From NCBI GenBank assembly GCA_001465115.1, contig CP013614.1:3720001-3784000 (forward strand): a stretch of DNA of 64,000 bases, written 5' to 3'. Position numbers and translations under genes: made by a program. Origin of the DNA: Enterococcus silesiacus. GTDB taxonomy: Bacteria > Bacillota > Bacilli > Lactobacillales > Enterococcaceae. The notes under the pieces are model-generated. The model was not told where the DNA came from. It was given only the letters and a program-made list of their open reading frames with translations, and made no database searches. Position 1 is the stretch's first letter, and each line of letters begins with the position of its first letter. Positions 8,930-18,117 of this stretch are shown in pieces.

Positions 8930-9775
8930 ATGAATGAATTTGTTAAAATCGTTTTACTATTTTTCATCTACTCATTTATTGGTTGGCTTTGGGAAACTGT
9001 TTACTGCTCATTAAAGGCTGGAAAATTTGTGTATCGAGGCTTTTTAATAGGACCCTATTGTCCAATTTATGGTTTTGGAATTTTAGGTGTGCTTTATTTT
9101 TTAGAGCCGCTTAGACAAAACATTGTGGTTTTGTATTTACTATCGACGATTTTGGTTACTATTTTAGAGTATATCACGAGCTATGGTCTAGAAAAGCTGT
9201 TTCATGCTTCATGGTGGGACTACAAGGATGTCCCTTTAAACATCAATGGTAGAGTCGCATTACCTGTCTCTCTTTTTTGGGGGATCGGTTGTGTATTGAT
9301 CGTTCGGGTAATTCATCCCAGAGTAATGCTGCTTGAAAGCTTTTTATCCGAAAAATTTGGTTTGATTCTACCAATTGCTTTATTAGTGATCATAATCAGT
9401 GATTTGATTTATACCTTAGTTAACATGCAATCATTTAAAAAAGCGACAGCACAGATCAGTACCGCTGTTGAGGAACGTAAACAAGAACTAACAGCTGCCT
9501 TGACTGAGAAACGAGATGAACTATCAGCCAATTTTTCTGAGTTAAAAGAATCTGTAGCAGAAGAAATCAATGAACGAAAACAAGCCAAAACAGCTGAACG
9601 GGTTTCTTGGCTAGAAGAGTTTAAAGAGACGCCAGCAATCAAAAAAATAGTCGCTCATATGAACTTCAATCAAAAACGATGGGTGCGGAATTATCCTAAT
9701 TTAAAGCTTAAAAACCTAAAAAACTCTTCTGAAGTACAGCAAATCATCAAAAAAAATAAAAAAAATGTCAAATAA
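8930..9775 (+). CDS. CmpB-family (PF06541) membrane protein
   Basis: A 281-residue protein whose first 165 residues form about five membrane segments with the conserved starts FIYSFIGWLWETVYCS and GPYCPIYGFG of the putative ABC-transporter type IV (CmpB) family. Residues about 170-225 form a charged, Lys/Glu-rich coiled coil, followed by a basic tail. The coiled-coil extension is longer than in the shortest family members. The biochemical function of the family is unproven. The ATG follows AAAGGAG at suitable spacing, and the gene is monocistronic. Confidence 0.8.
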   Translation: MNEFVKIVLLFFIYSFIGWLWETVYCSLKAGKFVYRGFLIGPYCPIYGFGILGVLYFLEPLRQNIVVLYLLSTILVTILEYITSYGLEKLFHASWWDYKDVPLNINGRVALPVSLFWGIGCVLIVRVIHPRVMLLESFLSEKFGLILPIALLVIIISDLIYTLVNMQSFKKATAQISTAVEERKQELTAALTEKRDELSANFSELKESVAEEINERKQAKTAERVSWLEEFKETPAIKKIVAHMNFNQKRWVRNYPNLKLKNLKNSSEVQQIIKKNKKNVK

Positions 9776-9929
9776 ATCTTATTAAGTATAACAGGATATT
9801 CGTGTGTCTTATTTGATCAATAAAGGTTGATAGCTAAGTCTTTTTACAGATATTTCCCCACTAAAATGAAGCAGATATTACCATACAATGTTACAGAAAA
9901 AGAGGTGTTTTCTCTGAAACGTAACAAAT

Positions 9930-9973
9930 TGTAACAGTATTGAAATAAAATAAGCTCTATAGATTAGTATAAT
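9930..9973 (+). promoter_or_regulatory. Promoter region of the cell-wall protein, WalR-like site
   Basis: A -10 TATAAT lies at 9968-9973. Upstream, TGTAAC-AGTAT-TGAAAT (9930-9946) matches the WalR/WalK box TGTWAH-N5-TGTWAH with one mismatch in the second half. Secreted wall hydrolases with this architecture are common WalR targets, so activation is plausible but inferred. No -35 is seen at the right distance. Confidence 0.4.
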
Positions 9974-10012
9974 AGGTAGAGTTGGATTTAGTTAGGAAAG
10001 GTGTTGGATTCA

Positions 10013-11182
10013 GTGAAAGTAAAAAAATTGATACCATTTTTAGCTGCTATCATGCTAGTAAATGTTGCTCTTCCAATCGGTGCCGCAGCAGAATCATTAG
10101 ATGAGCTGAAGGACAAAGAAGCACAAGCCGCACAAACGGGAGAATCACTTAGCGAAGATATCAATACAGCTTTGAATGATGTTAATGAAAAATACGCTGA
10201 AATTGAAAAACTCAAAGCAGATATTTCAAAAGCTGAAGAAACAATCAAAAGCTCTGAAGCTGAAATCACAGTGACAGAACAAAGCATTGCACGCCGCAAA
10301 GAAGTCGTTGGAGATCGTATGAAGGATATCCAATTGAGTGGGGAACAGCGTACATGGCAAGTATTATTAGATGCTGAAAGTGTATCAGATTTCTTTAGTA
10401 AAGCGTATGCGATGACAATCTTACAAAATGCAGAACAAGAAAAGATTGAAAGTCTATCTAAAGATAAAGAAAAATTATCTGATCTTCAAGAAACTGTAAA
10501 AAGCAAACAAGAAGAATTGCAAACCAACGAATCAAAATTACAGGATGAAGCATCAGCAATGGATGAACAAGTTGTAACCTTAAAACAGCAATTATCTGAT
10601 AATCAAGCAGCGTTACAACAAATCGCCAGCCAAAAACAGACAGAAGAAAAACGAATTACAGATGAAAAGAAAGCCGCTGAAGCTCGTAAACAACAAGAGG
10701 CAGCAGCTGAAGCTCAAAGAAAAGCTAATGCTATAGCTTCATCAAGCTCAAGCAACAGCTCATCATCGTCTTCTTCAAGTAGTGATTCAAGTAGCAGTTC
10801 TAGCTCTAGCAGTGAAGAACAGCCTGTTGTTACACCACCATCTCAACCAGAAGAAACACCAATCACAGGTGGAGACACTGGTAACGGTGGAGCTAATGGT
10901 CGAGTACTTTATATGCAATCAACGGCCTATTCGTGGAAAGAAGCTGGTTCAGGCTTTATCACAGCAACAGGGATCGATCTTCGCTCGCAAAGCAATGTGA
11001 TTGCAGTTGACCCAAGCGTGATTCCTCTAGGATCATTTGTAGAAGTAGAAGGATACGGCTTTGCTGTTGCCGGAGATACCGGTGGCGCAATCAAAGGGAA
11101 TATTATAGATGTCCATTTCCCATCCGTTGACCAATGTTTGGTTTGGGGACGTAGAAACAACGTTAAAGTGACAATTCAATAA
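10013..11182 (+). CDS. Secreted coiled-coil / 3D-domain cell-wall protein
   Basis: About 389 residues: a signal peptide (hydrophobic core about residues 5-20, cleavage near GAAAE), a long CwlO/PcsB-like coiled coil (about 25-225), an alanine/glutamine-rich stretch, a serine-rich linker of roughly 30 residues, a proline/glycine spacer and a C-terminal 3D domain (last about 95 residues). The 3D domain is named for its aspartates, seen in VAGDTGGAIKGN, IIDVHF and ATGIDL. Such domains occur in YocH/MltA-like wall-cleaving enzymes, so peptidoglycan hydrolysis outside the cell is likely. Two in-frame starts lie further upstream (GTG 10001, TTG 10004), but AGGAAAGG spacing favours the GTG at 10013. 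Confidence 0.85.
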   Translation: MKVKKLIPFLAAIMLVNVALPIGAAAESLDELKDKEAQAAQTGESLSEDINTALNDVNEKYAEIEKLKADISKAEETIKSSEAEITVTEQSIARRKEVVGDRMKDIQLSGEQRTWQVLLDAESVSDFFSKAYAMTILQNAEQEKIESLSKDKEKLSDLQETVKSKQEELQTNESKLQDEASAMDEQVVTLKQQLSDNQAALQQIASQKQTEEKRITDEKKAAEARKQQEAAAEAQRKANAIASSSSSNSSSSSSSSSDSSSSSSSSSEEQPVVTPPSQPEETPITGGDTGNGGANGRVLYMQSTAYSWKEAGSGFITATGIDLRSQSNVIAVDPSVIPLGSFVEVEGYGFAVAGDTGGAIKGNIIDVHFPSVDQCLVWGRRNNVKVTIQ

Positions 11183-11187
11183 AAAAA

Positions 11188-11218
11188 TGAAGACACTCCT
11201 TAGAGTGTCTTTTTTTTC
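11188..11218 (+). terminator. Intrinsic terminator after the 3D-domain gene
   Basis: AGACACTC/GAGTGTCT (11191-11210) followed by eight T. Confidence 0.92.
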
Positions 11219-11411
11219 TGTTTTTTCTTAGAGACAAAATAGCGAAGTATAACAAAAATCAGCCGAGACTAGCTCAAAACAAAGAACAGGTTTCCTAGTT
11301 AAAGAGCTATAGTTTAACTATGATTATTAAAACAAATTAAAATTGAAAGTGACTGTAATGCATTACTAAAAGATAAATGGTACACTTCAATATAGAAAGT
11401 GAGGAATAATA

Positions 11412-11981
11412 ATGATTCGTTTTGCAACAAAAGAAGACGGAGAGGCGATTGCTCCGTTGATATTAGTTATTTTAAAAGATATGGAATTACCTTTATTAAA
11501 AATTATCCCTGAAGAGACAATTTTGGCTGTTTTAGCTGAAGCAGTTGCAGATCCAGTCTATCGCTATGGTTATCAACGAGGACTAGTCTATGAACAAGAC
11601 GGACAGGTTGCTGGAATTGCTTTTGGTTATCCAAATGAAGATGAACCGCTAATTGACGAACCATTGAAAAAAATACTACGTAAATACAATTTGGATGAAG
11701 AAATCAGGATATTTGTCGATCCTGAAACCTTACCAAATGAGTGGTATTTGGATACGATTTCTGTTGATGAAAAGTACCGTGGGTTAGGAATCGGTTCTAA
11801 GTTATTGGATGCTCTACCAAAAATGGCAAAAAAAGACGGCAAAGAAATCATTGGCTTAAGTGTGGATAAAGCCAACCCGAATGCAAAAAAATTGTATAGT
11901 CGCAAAGGCTTTAAAGATGTAGCTGAGATGATGATCAGTGGACATTTATACGATCATATGCAAAAAAAAATCAGCGAATAA
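11412..11981 (+). CDS. GNAT-family N-acetyltransferase
   Basis: A 189-residue protein with the GNAT acetyl-CoA fold. The acetyl-CoA loop is seen as SVDEKYRGLGIGSKLLDAL (Q/RxxGxG/A pattern, about residues 117-135), followed by NPNAKKLYSRKGF, the conserved beta-5/alpha-4 segment. The substrate is unknown. GTGAGGAATAAT precedes the ATG. It is monocistronic, and its terminator overlaps its own stop codon. Confidence 0.88.
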   Translation: MIRFATKEDGEAIAPLILVILKDMELPLLKIIPEETILAVLAEAVADPVYRYGYQRGLVYEQDGQVAGIAFGYPNEDEPLIDEPLKKILRKYNLDEEIRIFVDPETLPNEWYLDTISVDEKYRGLGIGSKLLDALPKMAKKDGKEIIGLSVDKANPNAKKLYSRKGFKDVAEMMISGHLYDHMQKKISE

Positions 11982-11995
11982 ACGCTGATTTTTTG
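11964..11995. terminator. Bidirectional terminator overlapping the GNAT stop
   Basis: AAATCAGCG (11968) pairs with CGCTGATTT (11983). An A-run lies left and a T-run right, so it also ends the convergent LURP-one-like gene. The left arm is coding sequence. Confidence 0.85.
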
Positions 11996-11997
11996 TT

Positions 11998-12513
11998 TCA
12001 ACAAGTTCCCCAACCAATGATTGGTTTGTGATTTTGATTTTTCTTTTTATTGTACAACCAGTAATCCAATACAGCAGCAACGCAAATACATAAAGGTGCA
12101 TCAGCATCATTAGCAACATCTAAACTAAAATAATTACCTGTAAAAAGCGTAGCCTTGTTCATTTCCATGATTTTCCGATTGACCTGATAAATAGAATAGT
12201 GGTGATTTTTAATATCCCCTAAAACCGTCCAATGCATATGTTGAATATAGTAAAAATCAGCATTTAAATTCAAAATTTTCCGAAGCACACCAACTTTTTC
12301 AAAGCCTTTATATAGGTCAAAGCGTGAGCCAAAAGCAAAGGATGTCTGCTTGATGCTGGCAACTAATTCTCCGCTCATTGTATAAAGAGAAAGTGCGTCA
12401 CCACGTGTACCCCACCGACCAACAAGTAAGAAAAGAGACTTGCCGTCCTCATCTTTAACAATCGTTCTGGTAACATTGCTTAGTTGCTGTTCTTGAATAA
12501 AAAACTCAGACAC
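11998..12513 (-). CDS. LURP-one-related (YxjI-like) protein
   Basis: A 171-residue protein resembling the LURP-one/YxjI family, whose beta-barrel fold is related to Tubby and phospholipid scramblase. Typical features are the N-terminal FFIQEQQL and an alternating beta pattern, for example LFLLVGRWGTRGDALSLY followed by GELVASIKQ. The function in bacteria is not established. It lies 49 bases downstream of the HAD phosphatase gene on the same strand, with a ribosome site (AGGTGAG) in the gap, so the two may be co-transcribed. Confidence 0.75.
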   Translation of the reverse strand: MSEFFIQEQQLSNVTRTIVKDEDGKSLFLLVGRWGTRGDALSLYTMSGELVASIKQTSFAFGSRFDLYKGFEKVGVLRKILNLNADFYYIQHMHWTVLGDIKNHHYSIYQVNRKIMEMNKATLFTGNYFSLDVANDADAPLCICVAAVLDYWLYNKKKNQNHKPIIGWGTC

Positions 12514-12562
12514 AATATCTCACCTCTTTTCTTCGTTGTTTGGCAGCTGAACTAGAAATTTT

Positions 12563-13432
12563 TTATAAATCTTCTCTAATAGCACGTGTGATCGCTTCAC
12601 CAACACCATTTTCTAAATTCGTGGAGGTGATGTATTTGGCATGGTCTTTAACTTCTAACTCGGCATTTCCCATCGCAAAACTAACACCAGCCCATTGTAG
12701 CATGCTAACATCATTAAAATTATCCCCGATTGTCATGACTTCTTTTTCTGAAATGCCGCGATCTTTTGCAACATGAGCTACGGCGATTCCTTTTTGAGCA
12801 TTTTTATGATTGACTTCAATGTTATTTTGAGCAGAGGATGTGACGACTAAATCAGCTAATCCTCTGATTTGAGTGCTTGCAGGTGCTAGTACTTTTGGTC
12901 CTTCCATACTAAAACCGATAATTTTTAAGACTTCAATATCATCCTGCTTAATCAAGGTGCGCATATCATCGATATAAGTGATATCTAATAAAGATAAGTG
13001 AGCTGCAGCCATCGCAATCGCTACTTTATAGGTCAAATGGGGCATAGTTGTTGCAATGTGAGAAGCAAAATTTTCAATTCTTTTTTCTTGTCGCTCAGAA
13101 TAAATACCTTTGTTAGTAGAGACTTCAAAGTAGATATCATGTGCATCTAAAATATCCAAAATTTCTATAGTTGTCTTCTTTTCAATTCCGGCAGTAAAGA
13201 GTGAATTACCTGCTTTATCGAACACTTTGGCACCATTCAGGGTAATCATTGCACATTCGATCCCCGCTTCATCCAGAGCAGGTTTCGCTTCGGTGTATGC
13301 TCGTCCAGTAGCCACCATAAACTCAATACCTAAACGCTCTGCTTCTCTAATAGCTGAGGCATTGTCTTTTGAAATCCCCATCTTCGAATCTAGTAATGTT
13401 CCGTCCATATCTGAAGCAATCAATTTAATCAT
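12563..13432 (-). CDS. Cof-type HAD-superfamily sugar-phosphate phosphatase
   Basis: A 289-residue member of the Cof/YidA branch of HAD hydrolases. The nucleophile motif DMDGTLLD is at residues 8-15, a C2-type cap fills the middle, a lysine-bearing segment NHKNAQKGIA lies near 208, and the metal motif TIGDNFNDVSML is near 237. Relatives dephosphorylate sugar phosphates or flavin and pyridoxal precursors. The exact substrate is unknown. An AGGTGT ribosome site precedes the ATG, and it heads the operon with the LURP-one-like gene. Confidence 0.9.
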   Translation of the reverse strand: MIKLIASDMDGTLLDSKMGISKDNASAIREAERLGIEFMVATGRAYTEAKPALDEAGIECAMITLNGAKVFDKAGNSLFTAGIEKKTTIEILDILDAHDIYFEVSTNKGIYSERQEKRIENFASHIATTMPHLTYKVAIAMAAAHLSLLDITYIDDMRTLIKQDDIEVLKIIGFSMEGPKVLAPASTQIRGLADLVVTSSAQNNIEVNHKNAQKGIAVAHVAKDRGISEKEVMTIGDNFNDVSMLQWAGVSFAMGNAELEVKDHAKYITSTNLENGVGEAITRAIREDL

Positions 13433-13627
13433 AAAATTTTCTACACCTCGTTTATTTAACTTATCTATAGTTTACCATGTTTTTTCCATTTCGGTGCAGA
13501 AAAAATTCCTTGTCACTACTTAAAAAATCAGATATGCTTATTGTGTCAAAGAAAGCTGTCAGAATAGACGTTTTAATTAATCATAGTTGGAAAATAGTGT
13601 ACGGTTCAAAAAGAAGGAGGACAATGA

Positions 13628-14311
13628 ATGAAAGCAATTATTCATAATAGTTGGCAAAATGTTTTAGAAGAAGAATTTACAAAGGATTATTATTTAAAAT
13701 TACGAGATTTTCTAAAACAAGAATACAGCCAACAAACAATTTACCCAGATATGTATCATATTTATTCAGCATTGGAGCTTACACCTTATGAAGATGTAAA
13801 AGTGGTGATCTTAGGACAAGATCCCTACCATGGACCAAATCAAGCTCACGGGTTGAGTTTTTCTGTGCAGCCAGGGGTCAAGACACCGCCATCTTTAATG
13901 AACATTTATAAAGAATTACAAGAAGATCTGGGCTATCCGCTGGTATCGCATGGCTTTTTAGAAAGCTGGGCAAAGCAAGGGGTTCTTTTATTGAACACAG
14001 TCTTAACTGTTCGGAATGGTCAAGCTTATTCTCATCGTGGACAAGGCTGGGAAAATTTGACGGATGCCATTATAAAAAAATTGAATGAACGAGAACAACC
14101 AATCGTATTTATTCTATGGGGCAAACCAGCCCAAGAAAAAATCAAAATGATCGATACCAACAAACATATTATCATTAAATCACCACATCCAAGTCCCTTA
14201 GCAGCCCATCGTGGCTTCTTTGGCTCAAAACCATTCTCAAAAACAAATCAGGCTTTAGAGCAACTTGGAGAAACGCCAATCAACTGGCAGTTGCCTGATA
14301 CAGTGTCTTAA
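13628..14311 (+). CDS. ung: Uracil-DNA glycosylase
   Basis: A 227-residue family 1 uracil-DNA glycosylase, the base-excision repair enzyme removing uracil from DNA. The catalytic water-activating motif [18 protein letters not shown] is near residues 62-79 and the DNA-intercalation motif [19 protein letters not shown] near 187-205. Length is as expected. AGAAGGAGG precedes the ATG. It is followed 150 bases later by the phosphotransacetylase gene without an obvious terminator. Confidence 0.97.
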   Translation: MKAIIHNSWQNVLEEEFTKDYYLKLRDFLKQEYSQQTIYPDMYHIYSALELTPYEDVKVVILGQDPYHGPNQAHGLSFSVQPGVKTPPSLMNIYKELQEDLGYPLVSHGFLESWAKQGVLLLNTVLTVRNGQAYSHRGQGWENLTDAIIKKLNEREQPIVFILWGKPAQEKIKMIDTNKHIIIKSPHPSPLAAHRGFFGSKPFSKTNQALEQLGETPINWQLPDTVS

Positions 14312-14464
14312 AACAGTTCATTCTGTTATAGTGCAGTAGGGCCTGTTTGTGAAAACAATATCAGAATCAGCATTTTTTCCACTAATACAGCTATAAATAA
14401 CTGTTATTTTCTTGTAGAATGGTGTATGATAAGTTTGTATAAATAATCAGTTGGAGGGTATATC

Positions 14465-15445
14465 GTGGAATTATTCGATAGCTTAAAATTTAAAGTCATT
14501 CGCCGCAACATCAAAATTGTTTTCCCAGAAGCAACAGATCCTCGTATTTTAGGGGCTGCAGCTCGTTTGAAAGCAGAAGAATTAATGGAGCCGATCTTGA
14601 TCGGTAAACAAGAAGCAATTGTGGAAGCAGCTCACGCTCGCGGAATCAAAGCATCTAACTTTACAATCATCGATCCAGATAATTATGATGGATGGGAAGA
14701 GATGGTTACAGCGTTTGTTGAACGCCGCAATGGAAAAGTCACAGATGAAGACGCTCGTAAGATTTTAAAAGATGTCAACTACTTTGGGACAATGCTTACT
14801 TACATGGGACTTGCTGATGGTATGGTCAGTGGTGCGATCCACTCAACTGGAGACACTGTTCGTCCAGCACTACAAATCATCAAAACAAAACCAGGTATTA
14901 GTCGTACAAGTGGTGCAATGATCATGGTTCGCGGTCGCGACCAAGAAAAATACATCTTTGCAGATTGCGCGATCAACGTAAATCCAACAGCCCAAGAATT
15001 AGCTGAAATTGCGGTTGATAGTGCAAAAACAGCTGAATTATTCGATATCGAGCCAAAAGTAGCTATGATGAGCTTCTCAACAAAAGGTTCTGCAAAAGCA
15101 CCTGAAGTTGACAAAGTTGTTGAAGCAACAAAAATTGCTAAAAGTTTAGCGCCTGAACTTGAAATCGATGGTGAATTACAATTTGATGCTTCATACGTAG
15201 CATCTGTTGCACAATTAAAAGCACCAAATTCACCTGTTGCAGGACAAGCTACAGTCTTTGTTTTCCCAGAATTACAATCAGGAAATATTGGCTACAAGAT
15301 TGCCCAACGTTTAGGTAACTTTGAAGCGATCGGTCCAATCTTACAAGGGTTGAACAAACCAGTATCTGATTTATCTCGTGGAGCAAATGAAGAAGATATC
15401 TACAAATTATCAATCATCACTGCAGCACAAACATTAATGAACTAA
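14465..15445 (+). CDS. pta: Phosphate acetyltransferase
   Basis: A 326-residue phosphotransacetylase interconverting acetyl-CoA and acetyl phosphate in acetate fermentation. It has the short Firmicute/EutD-type form without N-terminal regulatory domains. Conserved blocks are DGMVSGAIHSTGDTVRPALQ, FADCAINVNPTAQELAEIA and SFSTKGSAKAPEVDKV. It starts at GTG, preceded by GGAGGG at good spacing. Acetate kinase is not nearby. A large hairpin terminator follows. Confidence 0.97.
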   Translation: MELFDSLKFKVIRRNIKIVFPEATDPRILGAAARLKAEELMEPILIGKQEAIVEAAHARGIKASNFTIIDPDNYDGWEEMVTAFVERRNGKVTDEDARKILKDVNYFGTMLTYMGLADGMVSGAIHSTGDTVRPALQIIKTKPGISRTSGAMIMVRGRDQEKYIFADCAINVNPTAQELAEIAVDSAKTAELFDIEPKVAMMSFSTKGSAKAPEVDKVVEATKIAKSLAPELEIDGELQFDASYVASVAQLKAPNSPVAGQATVFVFPELQSGNIGYKIAQRLGNFEAIGPILQGLNKPVSDLSRGANEEDIYKLSIITAAQTLMN

Positions 15446-15452
15446 TCGAAAT

Positions 15453-15511
15453 TACTAGAGAGTTAAAACAAAGCGTTTCACGTTTTGCTTTGGCTCTCTA
15501 GTTTTTTTTTC
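15453..15511 (+). terminator. Intrinsic terminator after pta
   Basis: ACTAGAGAG (15453) pairs with CTCTCTAGT (15494), enclosing an inner ACAAAGCG/TGCTTTG helix, then nine T. Confidence 0.9.
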
Positions 15512-15568
15512 AATAATTCGGTATACTACACTACATAGAAATATGGAAAGTTTAAGTAGGTGAAAAAA

Positions 15569-16042
15569 ATGGATATCACAATCAATAATCCTAAAGAAAC
15601 GGAATCTCTGGCAAAAATTATCGGGCTAGTTGCTGAACCTGGCGACAATATTATTCTTTCAGGAGATTTAGGCGCAGGAAAAACGACGATGACTAAAGGG
15701 ATTGCTTTAGGCTTAGGCATCGAGCAAATGATCAAAAGTCCCACTTATACGATTATTCGCGAGTACCAGCAAGGACGCTTGCCGTTGTATCATATGGATG
15801 TATACCGTATCGAAAATGGCGCTGATGATCTTGGGTTAGATGAATATTTTGAAGGTGATGGATTATCTGTCGTTGAGTGGGGAAAGTTATTGGGAGAATT
15901 TTTACCGACAGATTATTTAGATATTACTCTTAAAAAAGATTTTGAAGATATGGAAAAAAGAGTCGTGTCGATTCAATCATTTGGAACGCAGGCAGAAAAA
16001 TATTTGGCTCGCATTCAGCAAAAATTGGAGGAAAGTATATGA
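15569..16042 (+). CDS. tsaE: tRNA threonylcarbamoyladenosine biosynthesis ATPase TsaE
   Basis: A 157-residue ATPase needed with TsaB, TsaC and TsaD for the t6A modification at position 37 of ANN-decoding tRNAs. Walker A SGDLGAGKTTMTKG is near residues 32-45, followed by the family block KSPTYTIIREYQ and the conserved HMDVYRI. A GTG three codons upstream is also open, but the ATG at 15569 has AAGTAGGTG at proper spacing. It overlaps the next gene by ATGA, a coupling common for tsaE and GNAT genes in Firmicutes. Confidence 0.95.
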   Translation: MDITINNPKETESLAKIIGLVAEPGDNIILSGDLGAGKTTMTKGIALGLGIEQMIKSPTYTIIREYQQGRLPLYHMDVYRIENGADDLGLDEYFEGDGLSVVEWGKLLGEFLPTDYLDITLKKDFEDMEKRVVSIQSFGTQAEKYLARIQQKLEESI

Positions 16043-16560
16043 CAGAGGTTGAATTTACGATTCGGGAAGCGATTCCAGATGATGCAGCAGAGATTTTACA
16101 CGCGTTAAAAACGATTGGCAGTGAAACACCTTATTTGGTAATGGATGAAAAAGGGATGGAAATGGCGCCAGATGAGATGAGCGAGAACTTAGCGAATCTT
16201 TATGAATCACCAAATAACGTATTGATGGTCGCACTAGCAGACGGGAAAGTCATTGGTACGGCTTCTGTTAAAGCATCATCGAAAAAACGGATGGAACATA
16301 TCGGCGAAATCGGCATCAGTATTTTAAAGGATTATTGGGGCTTCGGTTTAGGAAGCCTGATGATGGAAGAGTTGGTTTTGTGGGCGAAAGAAAGCGAAGT
16401 GATTCGTCGTTTAGAATTAACGGTGCAACATCGAAATCAGCGCGCAGTCCACGTTTATGAAAAAATGGGCTTTAAAACAGAAGTGATTATGTCTCGTGGG
16501 GCGAAAACCGATGATGGTGAATTCTTAGACGTTCATTTGATGAGCATGATGATTGATTGA
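16039..16560 (+). CDS. GNAT-family N-acetyltransferase downstream of tsaE
   Basis: A 173-residue GNAT protein. The acetyl-CoA loop GISILKDYWGFGLGSLMMEE is near residues 93-112, and NQRAVHVYEKMGF near 134. Position after tsaE recalls RimI, but the sequence is closer to the general family of Firmicute acetyltransferases, so the substrate is left open. It is translationally coupled to tsaE and followed by a terminator. Confidence 0.88.
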   Translation: MTEVEFTIREAIPDDAAEILHALKTIGSETPYLVMDEKGMEMAPDEMSENLANLYESPNNVLMVALADGKVIGTASVKASSKKRMEHIGEIGISILKDYWGFGLGSLMMEELVLWAKESEVIRRLELTVQHRNQRAVHVYEKMGFKTEVIMSRGAKTDDGEFLDVHLMSMMID

Positions 16561-16570
16561 GATAAGCAAA

Positions 16571-16606
16571 AGGATTGAGCATAAAAATGTGTTCAATCTT
16601 TTTTTG
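16571..16606 (+). terminator. Intrinsic terminator after the tsaE operon
   Basis: GATTGAGCAT (16573) pairs with ATGTGTTCAATC (16587, two-base bulge), then seven T. Confidence 0.85.
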
Positions 16607-16738
16607 TAACGCCTTGTTACTAAAATGTCACAAGTTACTTCTTCCTTTATTATGTAACGACTTTCTTCTTTTCTATATATTCTCATTTGGCAAAAGGCTA
16701 TACTAAGGTCAGATAAAACGCTTAAGGAGCTGAACGAA

Positions 16739-18067
16739 ATGTCAAAAGGAATTAAAATCGTTACGATCGGTGGAGGATCAAGTTACACACCAGAATTAGT
16801 TGAAGGATTTATTAAACGATACGATGAATTGCCTGTACGTGAGTTATGGCTAGTTGATATTGAAGCAGGAAAAGAAAAACTAGAAATCGTGGGTGCAATG
16901 GCGAAACGTATGGTTAAAGCCGCAGGTGTTGACTGTGAAGTGCACTTAACTTTAGATCGTCGTGAAGCATTGAAAGATGCCGATTTCGTTACAACACAAT
17001 TACGTGTGGGACTGTTAGATGCACGTATTTTAGATGAGCGCATCCCATTAAGTCATGGGTTGATCGGTCAAGAAACGAATGGCGCCGGTGGAATTTTCAA
17101 AGCGTTGAGAACTGTTCCAGTCATTTTAGATATTGTAGAAGATATGAAAGAACTTTGTCCAAATGCTTGGTTGATCAACTTCACCAATCCAGCAGGAATG
17201 GTCACAGAAGCTGTTTTGCGTTATGGTAATTGGGATAAAGTGGTTGGTTTATGTAACATTCCAGTAAACGCAGTCTTTGAAGAAGCAGAATTATTAGGCG
17301 AAAATAACCGTGATTTATTCTTCCAATTTGCTGGGATCAATCATTTACACTGGCATACAATTACAGACAAAAATGGAAAAGACCGTACGGACGAATTGAT
17401 CAAAGTAATGTATGGTCAAGACGATGCCAAATCAATTGTAGCCAACATCAAAGATAATAACTTGATCTGGGAACAAGTTGAAAATCTACACATGGTTCCA
17501 TGTCCATACCACAATTACTATTACTATACAGATAAAATGTTAGCAGAAGAATTGGAAGATTTCAAAAACAACGGTACACGTGCTGAAAAGGTAAAAGAGA
17601 TCGAACATGAATTATTTGAATTATACAAAGATCCTAATTTAGACTACAAACCAAAACAATTAGCAGAACGCGGCGGTGCACGTTATAGCGATGCAGCGTG
17701 TGAAATCATTAACTCTATCCATAACGATAAACGTACAACCATGACTGTTAGCACTAGAAACAATGGTACGATCACAGATTTACCAGCTGAAAGTGCCGTA
17801 GAAGTAACTTGTACGATTACAGGAAAAGGTCCAGTACCTTATAACTTTGGTAGCTTTAAACCTCAAGAACGTGGGTTGTTACAAGTGATGAAATCAATGG
17901 AAGAATTGACGATCGAAGCAGCTGTTACAGGGGATTACGGTACATTATTACAAGCATTCACCATGAATCCGTTGATTACAAGTGGAAATGTTGCAAAAGA
18001 AGTAATGGACGAATTACTAGAAGCACACAAACAATATTTACCAGCTTTCTTTAAAGAAGGAAAATAA
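16739..18067 (+). CDS. GH4 6-phospho-beta-glucosidase
   Basis: A 442-residue family 4 glycoside hydrolase using NAD+ and a divalent metal to cleave phosphorylated disaccharides entering by a PTS. The NAD-binding start KIVTIGGGSSYTPELVEGF is at residues 5-23. The block GQETNGAGGIFKALRTVPV, INFTNPAGMVTEAV and the cysteine/histidine metal ligands in GLCNIPVN and GINHLHWH are present. LicH/ChbF-type 6-phospho-beta-glucosidases fit best. No PTS genes adjoin it. AAGGAG precedes the ATG. A convergent RpiR regulator shares its terminator and may control it. Confidence 0.93.
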   Translation: MSKGIKIVTIGGGSSYTPELVEGFIKRYDELPVRELWLVDIEAGKEKLEIVGAMAKRMVKAAGVDCEVHLTLDRREALKDADFVTTQLRVGLLDARILDERIPLSHGLIGQETNGAGGIFKALRTVPVILDIVEDMKELCPNAWLINFTNPAGMVTEAVLRYGNWDKVVGLCNIPVNAVFEEAELLGENNRDLFFQFAGINHLHWHTITDKNGKDRTDELIKVMYGQDDAKSIVANIKDNNLIWEQVENLHMVPCPYHNYYYYTDKMLAEELEDFKNNGTRAEKVKEIEHELFELYKDPNLDYKPKQLAERGGARYSDAACEIINSIHNDKRTTMTVSTRNNGTITDLPAESAVEVTCTITGKGPVPYNFGSFKPQERGLLQVMKSMEELTIEAAVTGDYGTLLQAFTMNPLITSGNVAKEVMDELLEAHKQYLPAFFKEGK

Positions 18068-18070
18068 ACT

Positions 18071-18117
18071 GAAAAAGCAAGACCATTCGTTTTATGAGTG
18101 GTCTTGCTTTTGTTTTT
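18071..18117. terminator. Shared terminator of GH4 and rpiR genes
   Basis: AAAGCAAGACCA (18074) pairs perfectly with TGGTCTTGCTTT (18099). The right arm encodes the last codons of the RpiR protein (KQDHS), so the terminator is embedded in coding sequence. Confidence 0.9.

Noticed and set aside
10736..10818. Serine-rich tract in the 3D-domain gene as an assembly artefact
   Set aside because: Codons vary (TCA, AGC, TCT, AGT), the frame is kept, and such linkers are common in wall proteins.
16700..16738. cre-like sequence before the GH4 gene
   Set aside because: Only the CG core and a few flanking bases match, below a useful motif level.
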